Of a DNA stretch of 64,000 nt, positions 1 through 10,159 are shown in pieces. The notes under the pieces were generated by a model, which did not search any database, was not told the DNA's origin, and saw only the letters and a program-made list of their open reading frames with translations. The stretch comes from Acheta domesticus (Eukaryota; Arthropoda; Insecta; Orthoptera; Gryllidae). Position 1 is the stretch's first letter, and each line of letters starts with the position of its first letter. Where the stretch lies: positions 33,880,115-33,944,114 of the forward strand of contig JAHLJT010004567.1 of assembly GCA_031308135.1 (NCBI GenBank), read 5' to 3'. Position numbers and translations under genes: made by a program.

Positions 1-1590
1 AAATAAACTAAAAATAAGACATGAATCAAGAACATACATACCGTATTCTTGCATATTGAACATACAATTTTTAATGTCAATTGTTTTTTATCAAATATTA
101 TATAATGGCAAAGCTAAGTTGGAAATGTGTTTTCGTGATTTAAAATACAATCTAAAACACCGTGCATTTATTTTAAATTTAAATTTCTTATTTATTTTAG
201 TGAGTAAAGTAGATTGGGGATTTGAGTGTGATAACGACAAAGCAAGGCAAGGGAAAGCAGGATAGGCTGTAATATACTTGAATAGATGGAATTAGACGAA
301 ACAGGCGGGAATAGATTAAATTCCTTCTCCTGTCTCTCAGATTTTTTGATAAATAATACAGTTTAAAATAAGCAGATGAAAATATGTATTAAAAAAATTG
401 TCAATTTGATTATTCTTGGTGTGCTTATATTTAAACTTGAGAAGAAATTGCAGTTAATAGTATTAGTGTGAAGCATCTTTACACAAATCGTTGGCAATAC
501 CATACACCTAGCTATGTACTTGACGATTGTGACCAAATAAGTACCCGAGACATGCCTGGTTTCCCATGATAATTGGTAAGAAAACTTTGTGAACTCAAAG
601 TATTCGGGTAATTTAAGGGAGAAAAATTCTTTATTTACAAACATTAAGTAGGAAAATGTTGAAAATAACATTTGATAATGCTAATAATATACCGGGTAAC
701 GGTGGCGTTTCAAGCCAAAAATATAATATGTTAAAATTATGCAGAATTCTGTTTTAGAACTTCATTTGTTCGTAGCAAAACATTTAGAAAAAAAGAATAA
801 AATATATTTATTATTAATAACGTTTGTACTTCATCTTCCAGGGTCATTTATACTTACATAATAACGATAACGATATTAAATCGTCGTTTTATCAAGAACC
901 TTAATAATAATTAATACCACCCTTTAACCTTGTGTTGGCTTTAAATCAAAAAATGCCTAATCCAATCGTTACAGAAATGTCATAATATTTTCATAAACAA
1001 ATTGAAACTATTTTAATGATAAAAGTATTGGTAATGAACTTTTAAAGTGAAACTCCAATGGATCAAATTGATACATTACAACATTCAAACATTTTCAAAT
1101 CTATGTATTAAGATTAGAAAGAAAGAACTGAATAATCTGCTGAACGCTTGAGAGTGACCCGGAAAAATGGCTATCTTTGAACACAGTATCATAAAAACTA
1201 ACCCAGTGAGTTTCTAGTAAATGTTACGAAAGATAATTATTTTATGAAAATCCTCGACAAGTATGGATTTGATTTAGCACATGAAGTGGTAGGGCCTAAG
1301 TACCAACAAAACATAATAAAATATAAAACTTAACATTCTAGTGTCACAATTGACTTGCCCTCTAAGATCCTAAGTGCAACGTATAATAGTAAATATTATG
1401 GGAGATATAGCTAATTTTTACCACTTTCAGTAATTACTTTCTAAAAAAGTTCGTTAAAGAAAAAAATTTATCTTCCATAATGCAAAGCACAATAAAATCT
1501 TATTATTACTCACATATTAGCATTAATTCCACCACCCACCGCATTTCAAAGCGCATTTTTCCTTTCGCGGATTTACAAACTAACATTTTA
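1..1590. other. A+T-rich sequence without recognisable gene
   Basis: Low-complexity A+T-rich DNA with stop codons in all frames. Short ORFs at 56-265 (+) and 363-671 (-) give peptides that I cannot relate to any family and that have no flanking splice signals I would trust. I see no repeat shared with the rest of the window. It is most likely intergenic or intronic. Confidence 0.6.
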
Positions 1591-1639
1591 TATTGGATTA
1601 GTCGTCACTGTTTATTCTCTTTCCGTAAGAAAAGAAGAC

Positions 1640-2020
1640 GCACCTGAGCAGAGAGGGCGTGCGTGCGCGGGGCGTACCTGAGCGAGACGGCGCGTCGTCC
1701 GGGGCGACAGCGGCGCGGGCGACGGCGCGGGCGACGGCGTGCGGGCGTGCGGGCGGGCGCTGGACAATCGCCGGCTCCTGCCGCTGCACTCGCCAAGCGC
1801 GGACTGAGCGAGCACCGCCTCACGCCCTCGCCCGCGCCCGCGCCGCCCCAAGCGATGGAGCGCTCTGGCGGAGGCCGCGCCAAACGCCGCCGCCCCCGCC
1901 CTCGCCGCCGATCGCACTGCGCGCGCCCGCCCGCCCGCCCGCCCTCGCTCCGCGGCCACGACCCCCTTGCTCGCGCGCCGCGCCGCACCGCGCCGCCCAC
2001 CTGCCGCGTCGCTCTCTGCG
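1640..2020. other. CpG-rich block (CpG-island-like)
   Basis: There is an abrupt change from A+T-rich flanks to sequence dominated by CpG and CGCC/GGCG words. All six frames stay open because stop codons are rare at this base composition, so the 120-168 aa overlapping ORFs here are compositional. It could be a promoter-associated island or the G+C-rich part of a repeat. It abuts a SINE head at about 2020. I see no TATA box, start codon context or splice donor that makes a gene compelling. Confidence 0.5.
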
Positions 2021-2312
2021 CCTGAGAGGTGGCTCAGGGCATCAACTGTCACTGCAGTGCCTCTGACCGGGAGGTCCCAGAGGTCTGGTCCCAGGTTGTT
2101 TACTGGAGTTCCTCCCATCAGTACCAGGTGGTTGCCGGAGGCAGTACCCTAACAAACGGGCCACGGACCCCGTGCGATCTTTTCTTACCATTCATTGTCC
2201 TTTCCTCACCCCTTGCACACACTTACATACACTTCACTACCACACATGCCGGTAGTCTTGACGGGAGCTCAGACCTTGTCGCGGATGGGGCGGTGTGAGC
2301 GCGTACTCGGAG
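2020..2312 (+). mobile_element. SINE-B copy with tRNA-like head (5' and middle parts)
   Basis: The copy begins with a tRNA-like head: GTGGCTCAGGGCATCAAC resembles box A, followed by CTCTGACCGGGAGGTCCC and a decayed box B. Next comes the body seen elsewhere: GCAGTACCCTAACAAACGG, CCACGGACCCCG, the short A/C-rich tract near 2214 and CACACATGCCGG. Other copies lie at 12150, 22612, 45735, 48908 and 55735. This copy stops near 2312, without the 3' segment ending in GGGACTAATGACC. I infer a 3' truncation or a diverged end. The head indicates RNA polymerase III origin and mobilisation by a LINE partner that I cannot identify. Confidence 0.75.
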
Positions 2313-3884
2313 ATACTACCTGGCGGCCCTCTTGACAACTGACAGACGAGACGAGACGCGACACAAATATAAATAATATAGAGCACCCTGTGAAATATAG
2401 AGAGTGCCGATAGCAAAGTTATGGAGGATTACTCCGCGCTCAACGCCCGACCTAGGGATTTAGAGACGCGTTGCGTAAAGACGCAACAAATGTTAAAAAA
2501 CAAAGCCTGAATAGATGTATCAGTAGGCCTTTGCACCGCAATTGCCGCATTCCTGGGTTTCGAGAGAGTACTTTTATTGTTTCCGTGAGAGTCATCCACT
2601 GTCATTATTAGTCATGTAAATGTGTACTGCAAGTCTTCCGCAATGTGTTGTAATGCAGTGCCTGTAAGTGTACGTGTGTAAATGCCGAGACAAAGATGTG
2701 GTAAGGAAAATAGGGCACGGTCCATGACTCATTGGTAAAGAACTGTCCGGTTTTTGCCTGGTACAGATCGAACTAGGTATATAGAAAAACTTGCTATAGA
2801 GGAAAACTACTCATTCTTGCTGGAAGATAGAATTCTTTTCCAGTCAATGTAACTTACTTTGCTCAGTTTGTACCTATTGTCGAAAATTCGCTACCGTCAG
2901 GACTCGAACACTGGGACTTCTCCATTGTAACAGCACGAAACTGTCTCCGGAAAACTGGCAGTAAATACCTGACCTTGTTTAAGATGTAATAGTGTTACCA
3001 ATGTGCCATCGATTGGTCTCTCAAACACAAACGCTAATTGCTTCCCCATATCTAAAAGGATGGTTTATTATAGAACGTCGTGTGCACCTCAGAGGTAGTC
3101 AATGTTTGGCTTACTGGCCTTTTGACCCTCAGAATGCGGGCTCGATCACGATTTATGTGGATTTTGAAAGGATAGAAAATCCTTTTTAGTACTTGCAACA
3201 TATAAAATTTTCAAAAAAATAAACTTTGTGTCGCTATCTCTTGAAGTATTTGCTTAATAGAACAGTTTTGTAGCGTAGAAAGCTAATTCTTCCCCTCTGG
3301 GTATTGAAGTTCTAGTTACTTCACGTGGAATTTATGATGGACGTAGCAAGCTCGTTGCATGTTTCCTCAAAGGTATTGCATTCTATCTTGTACTTTACCC
3401 CGTATTCATCTTTATGATTATTTTCATCACATCAACAGTCATGTAACTATCTTCAGAATCATTTCTAAACTAACGTGTTTTTCGGCAAGGCCTGATTGAT
3501 AATGACGGTCCTAATATTCAATTTCAATTCCTACTATAAATACATGTACACAAATTATTACTCATCAGCTTGTCACAAAGGCTTGGCTTTTTGTATCAAT
3601 TATCATCTCCGCGAGAGAAAATTGAGTATTACGAAAATTCTTCTCACCTTAAACTCCAAAAAAGAAGTCGAAGGGTTATTTGTAGTGGTGCACTGAAAAA
3701 TAACTTTCAAAAGCCGTCTAGCCGTGTACTTAATTCATTTGTCAATTCTCCATCACAAGCGCGTGTTAAACGCCTGCACCTTGCAGTTCATGTCATCTAC
3801 ACAGCCCATCGCCTCTCCCGCGGTGATCGCTTGGGGCATGCATACGGCGCCTGGCACCAGTGCCACTGTCACCGCAAAGCCTTG
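2313..3884. other. Unclassified A+T-rich sequence
   Basis: No ORF above 66 codons has a recognisable product, and I see no tandem structure. The sequence around 2900-3140 is more balanced in composition and could be an old TE relic, but I cannot match it to another part of the window. Confidence 0.5.
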
Positions 3885-4085
3885 AGCGTGCCGTGCGGGC
3901 ACGCGGGGACACGCGCACGCGCGCGCGTGCGCCGAGGGCGAAGCGCCCGCAGCGACCCTTCCTCCCGCACGCGCGGCGTGGGCGACGGCCTAGGGGGTGG
4001 GGAGGAGAGCCCCGCGCAGCGCGAAGCCACACGAGCGCTCCGGACGTGCAGCCAGCCTTTGACGCCCGAGGCTCCACCCTTGCCC
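3885..4085. other. CpG-rich block with alternating CG/CA run
   Basis: This is G+C-rich sequence with an alternating purine-pyrimidine stretch around 3907-3932 (ACACGCGCACGCGCGCGCGT). Such runs are the classic sequence context for left-handed Z-DNA. The block directly precedes the minisatellite that starts at 4106. ORFs running through it into the satellite are compositional. Confidence 0.55.
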
Positions 4086-4105
4086 CCGCTTCCGCGCACT
4101 CACGA

Positions 4106-4680
4106 CCCATTCTGCCATTCTTCCAATCTGCTATCCAACCAATCTGCCATCCCCCATCCTCCCATTCCGCCATCCTCCCATTCTGCCATTCTCTCATTCC
4201 GCCATCCTCCCATTCCGCCATCCTCCGATTCTGCCATCCTCCGATTCTGCCATCCCTCCCATTCTGCCATCCTCCCATTCTGCCATTCTCTCATTCCGCC
4301 ATCCTCCCATTCTGCCATCCTCCCATTCTCGCCATCCTCCCATTCTGCCATCCTCCCATTCTGCCATCCTCCCATTCTGCCATCCTCCCATTCTGCCATC
4401 CTCCCATTCTGCCATCCTCCCATTCTGCCATCCTCCCATTCTGCCATCCTCCCATTCCGCCATCCTCCCATTCCGCCATCCTCCCATTCCGCCATCCTCC
4501 CATTCTGCCATCCTCCCATTCTGCCATCCTCCGATTCTGCCATCCTCCCATTCTGCCATCCTCCCCATTCTGCCATCCTCCCATTCTGCCATCCTCCCAT
4601 TCTGCTTTTCTTCCAATCTGCTATCCAACCAATCTGTCATCCCCCTATCCTCCCATTCTACCACCCATCCATCGTCTCAT
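4106..4680. repeat. 16-bp minisatellite, block 1 (CCATCCTC/CCATTCTG type)
   Basis: Tandem units of 16 bp are built from two 8-bp halves, CCATCCTC and CCATTCTG, with scattered CCATTCCG and CCGATTCTG variants. The block is bounded on both sides by a non-repeat module containing TTCCAATCTGCTATCCAACC (4119 region and 4610 region). The unit contains no stop codon in any frame, and 16 bp rotates the frame each copy, so long ORFs are open on both strands. The predicted peptides are artefacts and not genes. Confidence 0.95.
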
Positions 4681-4865
4681 CACTACCCTCGCCGAGTTGA
4701 TTTGCCCCGGACTTCCACTTCTTGTCGTCATTTGCGCTCATTTCTTCGTTCTCTCCTTTTCTAGCGGTCTGTGCTTAACCCCACTCCTGTGGACAGTGAT
4801 CGGCCCCCAGCTTCCGTCCCATTTCACTTCCTCTTCGCCTTCAGTCCACCTCTTCTTGATGTCTG
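4681..4865. other. Unique spacer between the two satellite blocks
   Basis: About 185 bp of pyrimidine-rich but non-tandem sequence separates the blocks. Its left edge is the shared boundary module. Its right edge (TCTGCCACCCTCCCATCCTG) passes smoothly into block 2. No gene is seen. Confidence 0.7.
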
Positions 4866-5790
4866 CCACCCTCCCATCCTGCCATCCTCCCATCCTGCTA
4901 TCTTCCCATCCTGCCATCCTCCCATCCTGCCATCCTCCCATCCTGCCATCCTCCCATCCTGCCATCCTCCATCCTGCCATCCTCCCATCCTGCCATCCTC
5001 CCATCCTGCCATCCTCCCATCCTGCCATCCTCCCATCCTGCCATCCTCCCATCCTGCCATCCTCCCATCCTGCCATCCTGCCATCCTGCCATCCTCCCAT
5101 CCTGCCATCCTCCCATCCTGCCATCCTCCCATCCTGCCATCCTCCCATCCTGCCATCCTCCCATCCTGCCATCCTCCCATCCTGCCATCCTCCCATCCTG
5201 CCATCCTCCCATCCTGCCATCCTCCATCCTGCCATCCTCCCATCCTGCCATCCTCCCATCCTGCCATCCTCCCATCCTGCCATCCTCCCATCCTGCCATC
5301 CTCCCATCCTGCCATCCTCCCATCCTGCCATCCTCCCATCCTGCCATCCTCCCATCCTGCCATCCTGCCCATCCTCCCATCCTCCCATCCTGCCATCCTC
5401 CCATCCTGCCATCCTCCCATCCTGCCATCCTCCCATCCTGCCATCCTCCCATCCTGCCATCCTCCCATCCTGCCATCCTCCCATCCTGCCATCCTCCCAT
5501 CCTGCCATCCTCCCATCCTGCCATCCTCCCATCCTGCCATCCTCCCATCCTGCCATCCTCCCATCCTGCCATCCTCCCATCCTGCCATCCTCCCATCCTG
5601 CCATCCTCCCATCCTGCCATCCTCCCATCCTGCCATCCTCCCATCCTGCCATCCTCCCATCCTGCCATCCTCCCATTCTGCCATCCTCCCATTCTGCCAT
5701 CCTCCCATCCTCCCATTCTGCCATTCTTCCAATCTGCTATCCAACCAATCTGCCATCTCCCCATCCTCCCATTCTACCACCCTGTCATCG
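4866..5790. repeat. 16-bp minisatellite, block 2 (CCATCCTC/CCATCCTG type)
   Basis: About 50 units of CCATCCTCCCATCCTG are highly homogeneous. Rare exceptions are 14-bp units near 4970 and 5223, a run of CCATCCTG only near 5068-5090, and an irregular unit near 5365. The last units switch to the CCATTCTG form of block 1. The block then ends in the same boundary module (TTCCAATCTGCTATCCAACC near 5728) found at both edges of block 1. All six frames are open through the array for the reason given for block 1. Confidence 0.95.
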
Positions 5791-6070
5791 TCTCATCCTC
5801 CCCTCCTGTTACTGTACCTTCTCATTTAATCCTATTCTACTATCTTCCCATTCTCCTTCTTTTTTCTCCCTTCCTTTCTGTTCTTCCTTTTTCCCTCCAT
5901 CCTCCCCTATCTCCCTCTCTTCTCCCTTTCTCTCATCCATCCTCCCTTACTTCGTCTCATCCTCTTTTTCTTTCCTTCATTCTTATTGTTCCTGTCTACT
6001 TCTCTTCTTCCACCCTTCATCATTTCTCCCTCCCACCATCCATTTCATTATATCTTTCTCCCTTACTAGA
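5791..6070 (+). repeat. Polypyrimidine tract
   Basis: Almost continuous C/T sequence (TTCCCATTCTCCTTCTTT and similar) follows the satellite. It extends the pyrimidine bias of the plus strand without a fixed period. It is probably decayed satellite edge or simple sequence. Confidence 0.7.
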
Positions 6071-6820
6071 CTGTCTGGAGGAGAGTTTTCAGAATTGTTC
6101 ACGTGCCACCGAAGCTTGCTGGGGACAACCTCCCCATGACATCAGCATCCTACCTTGGCGCCCCACTACTCCGAGCGTCCCTCACCGCGAACACATATAT
6201 TGCAACCTACAAAGAGGAGCTCTGGCCGCTTAAAACGTAAACTGCGCCCTCGTACGCCGCAAGGCGACTTCTTTTTTCAAGGGGAATCAGAAAGAAGGAA
6301 GTATATCAGCTCTGGTGTAACGTAGTACACTTTGTCGTGACATTTAGTTTCTGTCACGTAGCCGGTCATATTCTATTTTCTTTTGGCCTCATTTTCAAAT
6401 ATCTTATTTAGCCAAATACATCTCACAACAATGTGCCTATAGATTAGGTCAAATGCAAGATTTTTTCTAGATTGCAATTGACTGAAAATGTAAGGGCTGC
6501 TGGTTCAACTTGAAGGGGAAGAAAATTGTCAAAGTTTTACTGAGACTATTGAAACTGGTGATAGTCTTTCGTTCATTTCATTTTATTCAGTCATAGAACA
6601 AAACTTTGTAAATGTATATCAGACCTGCACAGCATTTTGCACTTTCGCAAAAAAATTATTTGCATTAGAAAAGAGCCTTTCTGCGCGATAACTATTGCCT
6701 GTTTTACACAGTGATGACTGGCATCATAATGTATTCTTCATTAATTGATTAATATTTTACATCTACGCTCATCACTACAACATTTCAGGAATTAAGTTTT
6801 GTAAATGAATAGGAAATGAA
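6071..6820. other. No recognisable gene
   Basis: Mixed-composition then A+T-rich sequence. GTCTGGAGGAGAGTTTTC at about 6073 resembles a piece of the SINE-B body (GTCTGGAGGAGAATTCTA at 22660), but the match is too short to call a copy. Confidence 0.45.
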
Positions 6821-6821
6821 T

Positions 6822-7012
6822 GCCAGAGACCGGTTGGGAGCTCAGAGCTCGTCCCATCAGCGACGGTGCCTAGTACAAGATACCTGGTTGGGGAACTCCC
6901 GCTAGCCAACAGGGAAGTCGGCGCCACCTCCCGAAGGAACAAACATACAACATACCTACGGGCTAGTAACCATAGCAGTTGACCGGGCCGGAATCCCAAA
7001 TCAATCAAAATG
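6822..7012 (+). mobile_element. SINE-B 3' fragment
   Basis: This matches the 3' half of SINE-B: GGGAGCTCAGAGCTCGTCCC, ATACCTGGTTGGGGAAC, GGAAGTCGGCGCCACC, then ACGGGCTAGTAACCATAGCA and CCCAAATCAATC. The 22.6-23.1 kb copy has the same order. Head and middle are missing, so this is a 5'-truncated or eroded copy. A short ORF from the ATG at 7010 has no recognisable product. Confidence 0.7.
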
Positions 7013-7690
7013 CATGGTAAGAAAACGCTGCCAGTGGATTCGTTTTTTTGTACATTTTCAAGTTCACTTAGCTTTCTTTCTTGCCATCATATTTCCCAGC
7101 TTGTGGAAATACTGACTCACTGCTTAGAAATGGCGTTGCGAACTATGGATGTTAGCATCGTCGTTCAGCGCGTTTTGGAGAAAAAATACGTAAAACTTCC
7201 CGGCACTGACCGAGCAAGTGACTGAGGAGGAACTACCAGTAATCTGGAGACGCAGCATTCATTTTTAGAAATAGGATAAAGATAGTGAGACCTCTTATGA
7301 CGGAGCAAATACACTTTACATCAAATGGTGACGCATAGACTTATTTTTGAAACATAATGCCTTTCGTTTAAAAGGTTATATATAAAGAGGGATAATATAT
7401 TATTTTAATTGAGGATGTTGTCAAATTAAATTTTATCGTACTGAGCTGAAATAAAATAATATAATCATTGTCAAAACACCGAAATTGGTTTATTCGGATA
7501 TCTGAAATTAAAATAGTTAATTTCTTCATTGAACGTTGTAACGTTCATTTGTTTAACTTTTTTATTTTCAATTTTATCATGATTTACTTAGATTACAAAA
7601 CAAACGGTGGTTACACGAACGAGAGAATGAGTTAAATATTTTAGCGCGAAGCTGTGAGAAGGGTCGACGAAAATCGTAGAAGCGATGCGA
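7013..7690. other. No recognisable gene
   Basis: A+T-rich sequence. The 71-codon ORF at 7010-7225 (+) has no family I recognise. No repeat relationship to the rest of the window is seen. Confidence 0.5.
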
Positions 7691-7919
7691 CAACATGAGT
7701 TCTCTCTCAGAATCATCAATGCGGCGGCGTGGACAACTCACTCCGTGTTTCCGGAGGAACTCGTGGTTGCGATCACTACAAACATTGGCAGCAGCCAATG
7801 GATGTAGCGGTGCACGAGATGTATGTGATTGAGATGGTGGCTGATGCAGCAAGACCGAAACTCGTGGTGGCGGACGTGAGGTTAGCGGAGATAAAAGGTC
7901 CGATGGGAGTATTGGCGCG

Positions 7920-8420
7920 GAGTGAGTCGGGCGCGAGAATAGTAGAGGGAGGAGACGGGGGAAAGGATATGGCGACAGCGGAAAACCAATGCGGTTGGAA
8001 GAGGGGTGCGCTGGGGGCGGCTAAGGTTTGTGGATGGAGTGAGACAATAGTACACAGGGACGGGAGACGGAGAGGGGAGAGGACATTACGGGATTGTGGA
8101 TATGGTGAGCGGGGTCTGAGGGTGGTGCGAGTCGGGAGAGACAATCGACACGTGGAAGGAGGCGGGGAATGTGACAGGGACAGCGGAAACCGACGCTGGT
8201 GGAATTGAGGTGCCTGGGAGCGGCGGTGGCTGTGGAAGGAGTTAGACAATACACGTGGGGAGAGGGCGGTGGGGACGGTGAGGAAGGCATCGTGAGTAAG
8301 GTCCGTGGGTGAAATGAGTCGGGAGAGACATTAGGCACGGGGAGTAAAACGGAGAGTGAGGAAGCAATGGCCTAGGCTTGCATAGTATTAGCGGGCCTGT
8401 GCGAAGGTCCGGGGCGTCGG
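7920..8420 (+). repeat. Degenerate ~200-bp G-rich tandem repeat
   Basis: The motif GAGTCGGG followed by an AGA-rich stretch recurs at about 7924, 8129 and 8316, so the spacing is 205 and 187 bp. The parts between also align: GACAGCGGAAAACCAATGCG near 7974 pairs with GACAGCGGAAACCGACGC near 8180, and GAGACAATAGTACAC pairs with TAGACAATACACGTG. This is an old, diverged tandem repeat. The 159-codon ORF at 7729-8208 (+) reads through it and is probably compositional, although a decayed coding origin cannot be excluded by eye. Confidence 0.65.
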
Positions 8421-8509
8421 GGTCAGCATGGGTAGAGGGGGCGAGGCGCAGGGCGGGTGATGAAGGGCGCGATAGGCGGGGGCGACGGAGCTGCGAAGGG
8501 TGTGGGCGT

Positions 8510-9200
8510 AGGGAGAGGCAGGGCCGGAGGTGATTGGGATGGAAGAGGTTGGGGCGGCGGTGATTGGGATGGAAGAGATTGGGGCGGCGGTGAGTGGGAT
8601 GGCAGAGTTCGGAACGGCGGGGTGATTGGGATAGATAAATTGGGGCGGCGGTGAGTGGGATGGCAGAGGTAGGGGCAGCGGTGAGTGGGATGGCAGTGGT
8701 TGGGGCGGTGGTAATTGGGATGGCAGGAGGTTGGGGGCGGCGGTAATTGGGGATGGCAGGAGTTCGGAACGGGCGGTGATTGGGGATAGAGAAATTGGGG
8801 GCGGCTGTGTTTGGGATGGCAGAGGTTGGGGCGGCGGTGAGTGGGATGGCAGAGGTTTGGGCGGCGGTGAGTGGGATGGCAGAGGTTGGGGCGGCGGTGA
8901 GTGGGATGGCAGAGGTTGGGGTGGCGGTGAGTGGGATGGCAGAGGTTGGGGGCGGCGGTGAGTGGGATGGTAGAGGTTGGGGCGGCGGTGAGTGGGATGG
9001 CAGAGGTTGGGGTGGCGGTGAGTGGGATGGCAGAGGTTGGGGCGGCGGTGAGTGGGGTGGTAGAGGTTGGGGCGGGCGGTGAGTGGAATGGCAGAGGTTG
9101 GGGCGGCGGTAATTGGGATGGCAGAAGTTGGGGCAGCAGTGAGTGGGATAGCAGAGGTTGGGGCGGCGAGGATTGGTGGGGCGGTGGTTGCGGGCGGCGG
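8510..9200 (+). repeat. 30-bp G-rich minisatellite
   Basis: The core (about 8820-9110) is a clean 30-bp unit containing GGCGGTGAGTGGGATGGCAG and AGGTTGGG, with single-base indels near 8950 and 9073. Units are more diverged on both sides, where GTAATTGGGATGG variants occur. Thirty bases is a multiple of three, so the plus strand reads a 10-residue repeat RGWGGGEWDG in one frame and EVGAAVSGMA in another. Indels break every frame, so I call this a repeat and not a gene. Confidence 0.9.
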
Positions 9201-9641
9201 GGGTTGAGCCGGCGGGGGTGGAGATAGCGGTGGTCGGGTGGCGAGGGCTGGGGGCAGGGTGTTGGGGGCAGCGGGTGTTGGGACGGCTGTGGTTGGTGTG
9301 GTAGGGGATGGAGAGGCGACAGTTATGGGCGGCGAGTGGGGCGACAGGGGGTTGTTGGTTGTGGTGACGGGGTGGGGTGGCAGAAGTTGGGGCGGGCGGG
9401 TGGCCTGGGGGGTATTGGTGCTACGGGTGTTGGGGCGGAAGGGGTTGGTGTGGCGGGGGTCGAACCGGCGGGGGTAGGGGTAGCGGTGGAAGGGATGGCG
9501 AGGGTTGTGGCAGGGTGTTAAGGGCAGCGGGTTTTGGTACGGCGGTGGTAGATGGTGGCAGGGAATGGAGAGACGCAGTGAGGGGCGGCAAGTTGGCGGT
9601 TGAGGCGACAGGGCGGGGTGGCAGGAGCTGGGGCGGTCGGG
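9201..9641 (+). repeat. G-rich decayed repeat leading into assembly gap
   Basis: Strongly G-rich plus strand with GGGG/GTTGG words and loose copies of the 30-bp unit (GGGGTGGCAGAAGTTGGGGC near 9371; GGCAGGAGCTGGGGCGGTC near 9619). Sequence stops at the Ns. Overlapping ORFs here are compositional. Confidence 0.65.
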
Positions 9642-9741
9642 NNNNNNNNNNNNNNNNNNNNNNNNNNNNNNNNNNNNNNNNNNNNNNNNNNNNNNNNNNN
9701 NNNNNNNNNNNNNNNNNNNNNNNNNNNNNNNNNNNNNNNNN
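9642..9741. other. Assembly gap (100 Ns)
   Basis: Exactly 100 N characters, the usual placeholder for a gap of unknown size. The G-rich repeat on its left and the C-rich repeat on its right suggest that the missing sequence is repetitive and that the join may be unreliable. Confidence 0.98.
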
Positions 9742-9895
9742 TTTCTCCGCTTACACCACTTCCTCTTGTGTCGTCACCACCACCACCATATGCAACTTCT
9801 CCGCTTACACCACTTCCTCTTCTGTCGTCACCACCAGCGCTCTACCTTATTTCTCCGTTTCCACCACTTCCACTTCTGTCGCCATTGCCGTCATC
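9742..9895. repeat. 54-bp tandem repeat, nearly three copies
   Basis: CTCCGCTTACACCACTTCCT starts at 9745 and 9799, and a diverged CTCCGTTTCCACCACTTCCA at 9853, a constant 54-bp spacing. The plus strand is C-rich, the opposite of the sequence before the gap. 54 bp is 18 codons, and one frame reads FSAYTTSS at the start of each unit. Only 2.8 units are visible because the array runs into the gap. Confidence 0.85.
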
Positions 9896-10155
9896 GCAAG
9901 CGCCCCCCCCCGCCCCCCCGTTCGTCCCACAACATCACATATTGTATCGCGCGTGGCGAGGCGAGGCGAGGCGGCGTCGCGGGCGCAGGCAAGAGAGCCT
10001 TCACGGGGAGATTAATTACCCAACTTAGCGCGACTGCAGCGCCTTCGCCGCCCCTGAGTAGCGTTAACGAGGGGTCGGCGATCGCTTCGCCGCCGCCGCC
10101 GCCGCCGCCGCCGCCTTCTGCAGCGACTCGGCGCCGCAAAGTGCGCGACCAGACA
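9896..10155. other. CpG-rich block with (CCG)n
   Basis: G+C-rich sequence containing GGCGAGGCGAGGCGAGGCGG near 9956 and a (GCC)n run at about 10089-10115. It ends sharply in A+T-rich DNA after 10160. It may be an island or the flank of the repeat region. No gene is supported. Confidence 0.55.
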
Positions 10156-10159
10156 ATCA

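Noticed and set aside
3570..6139. Very long ORFs (up to 759 codons) on both strands
   Set aside because: They are produced by the stop-free 16-bp satellite in all six frames and have no non-repetitive domain.
8820..9110. G-quadruplex array in the 30-bp repeat
   Set aside because: G-runs of three or more are too far apart within the unit for a canonical four-run motif; only weak two-tetrad forms would be possible.
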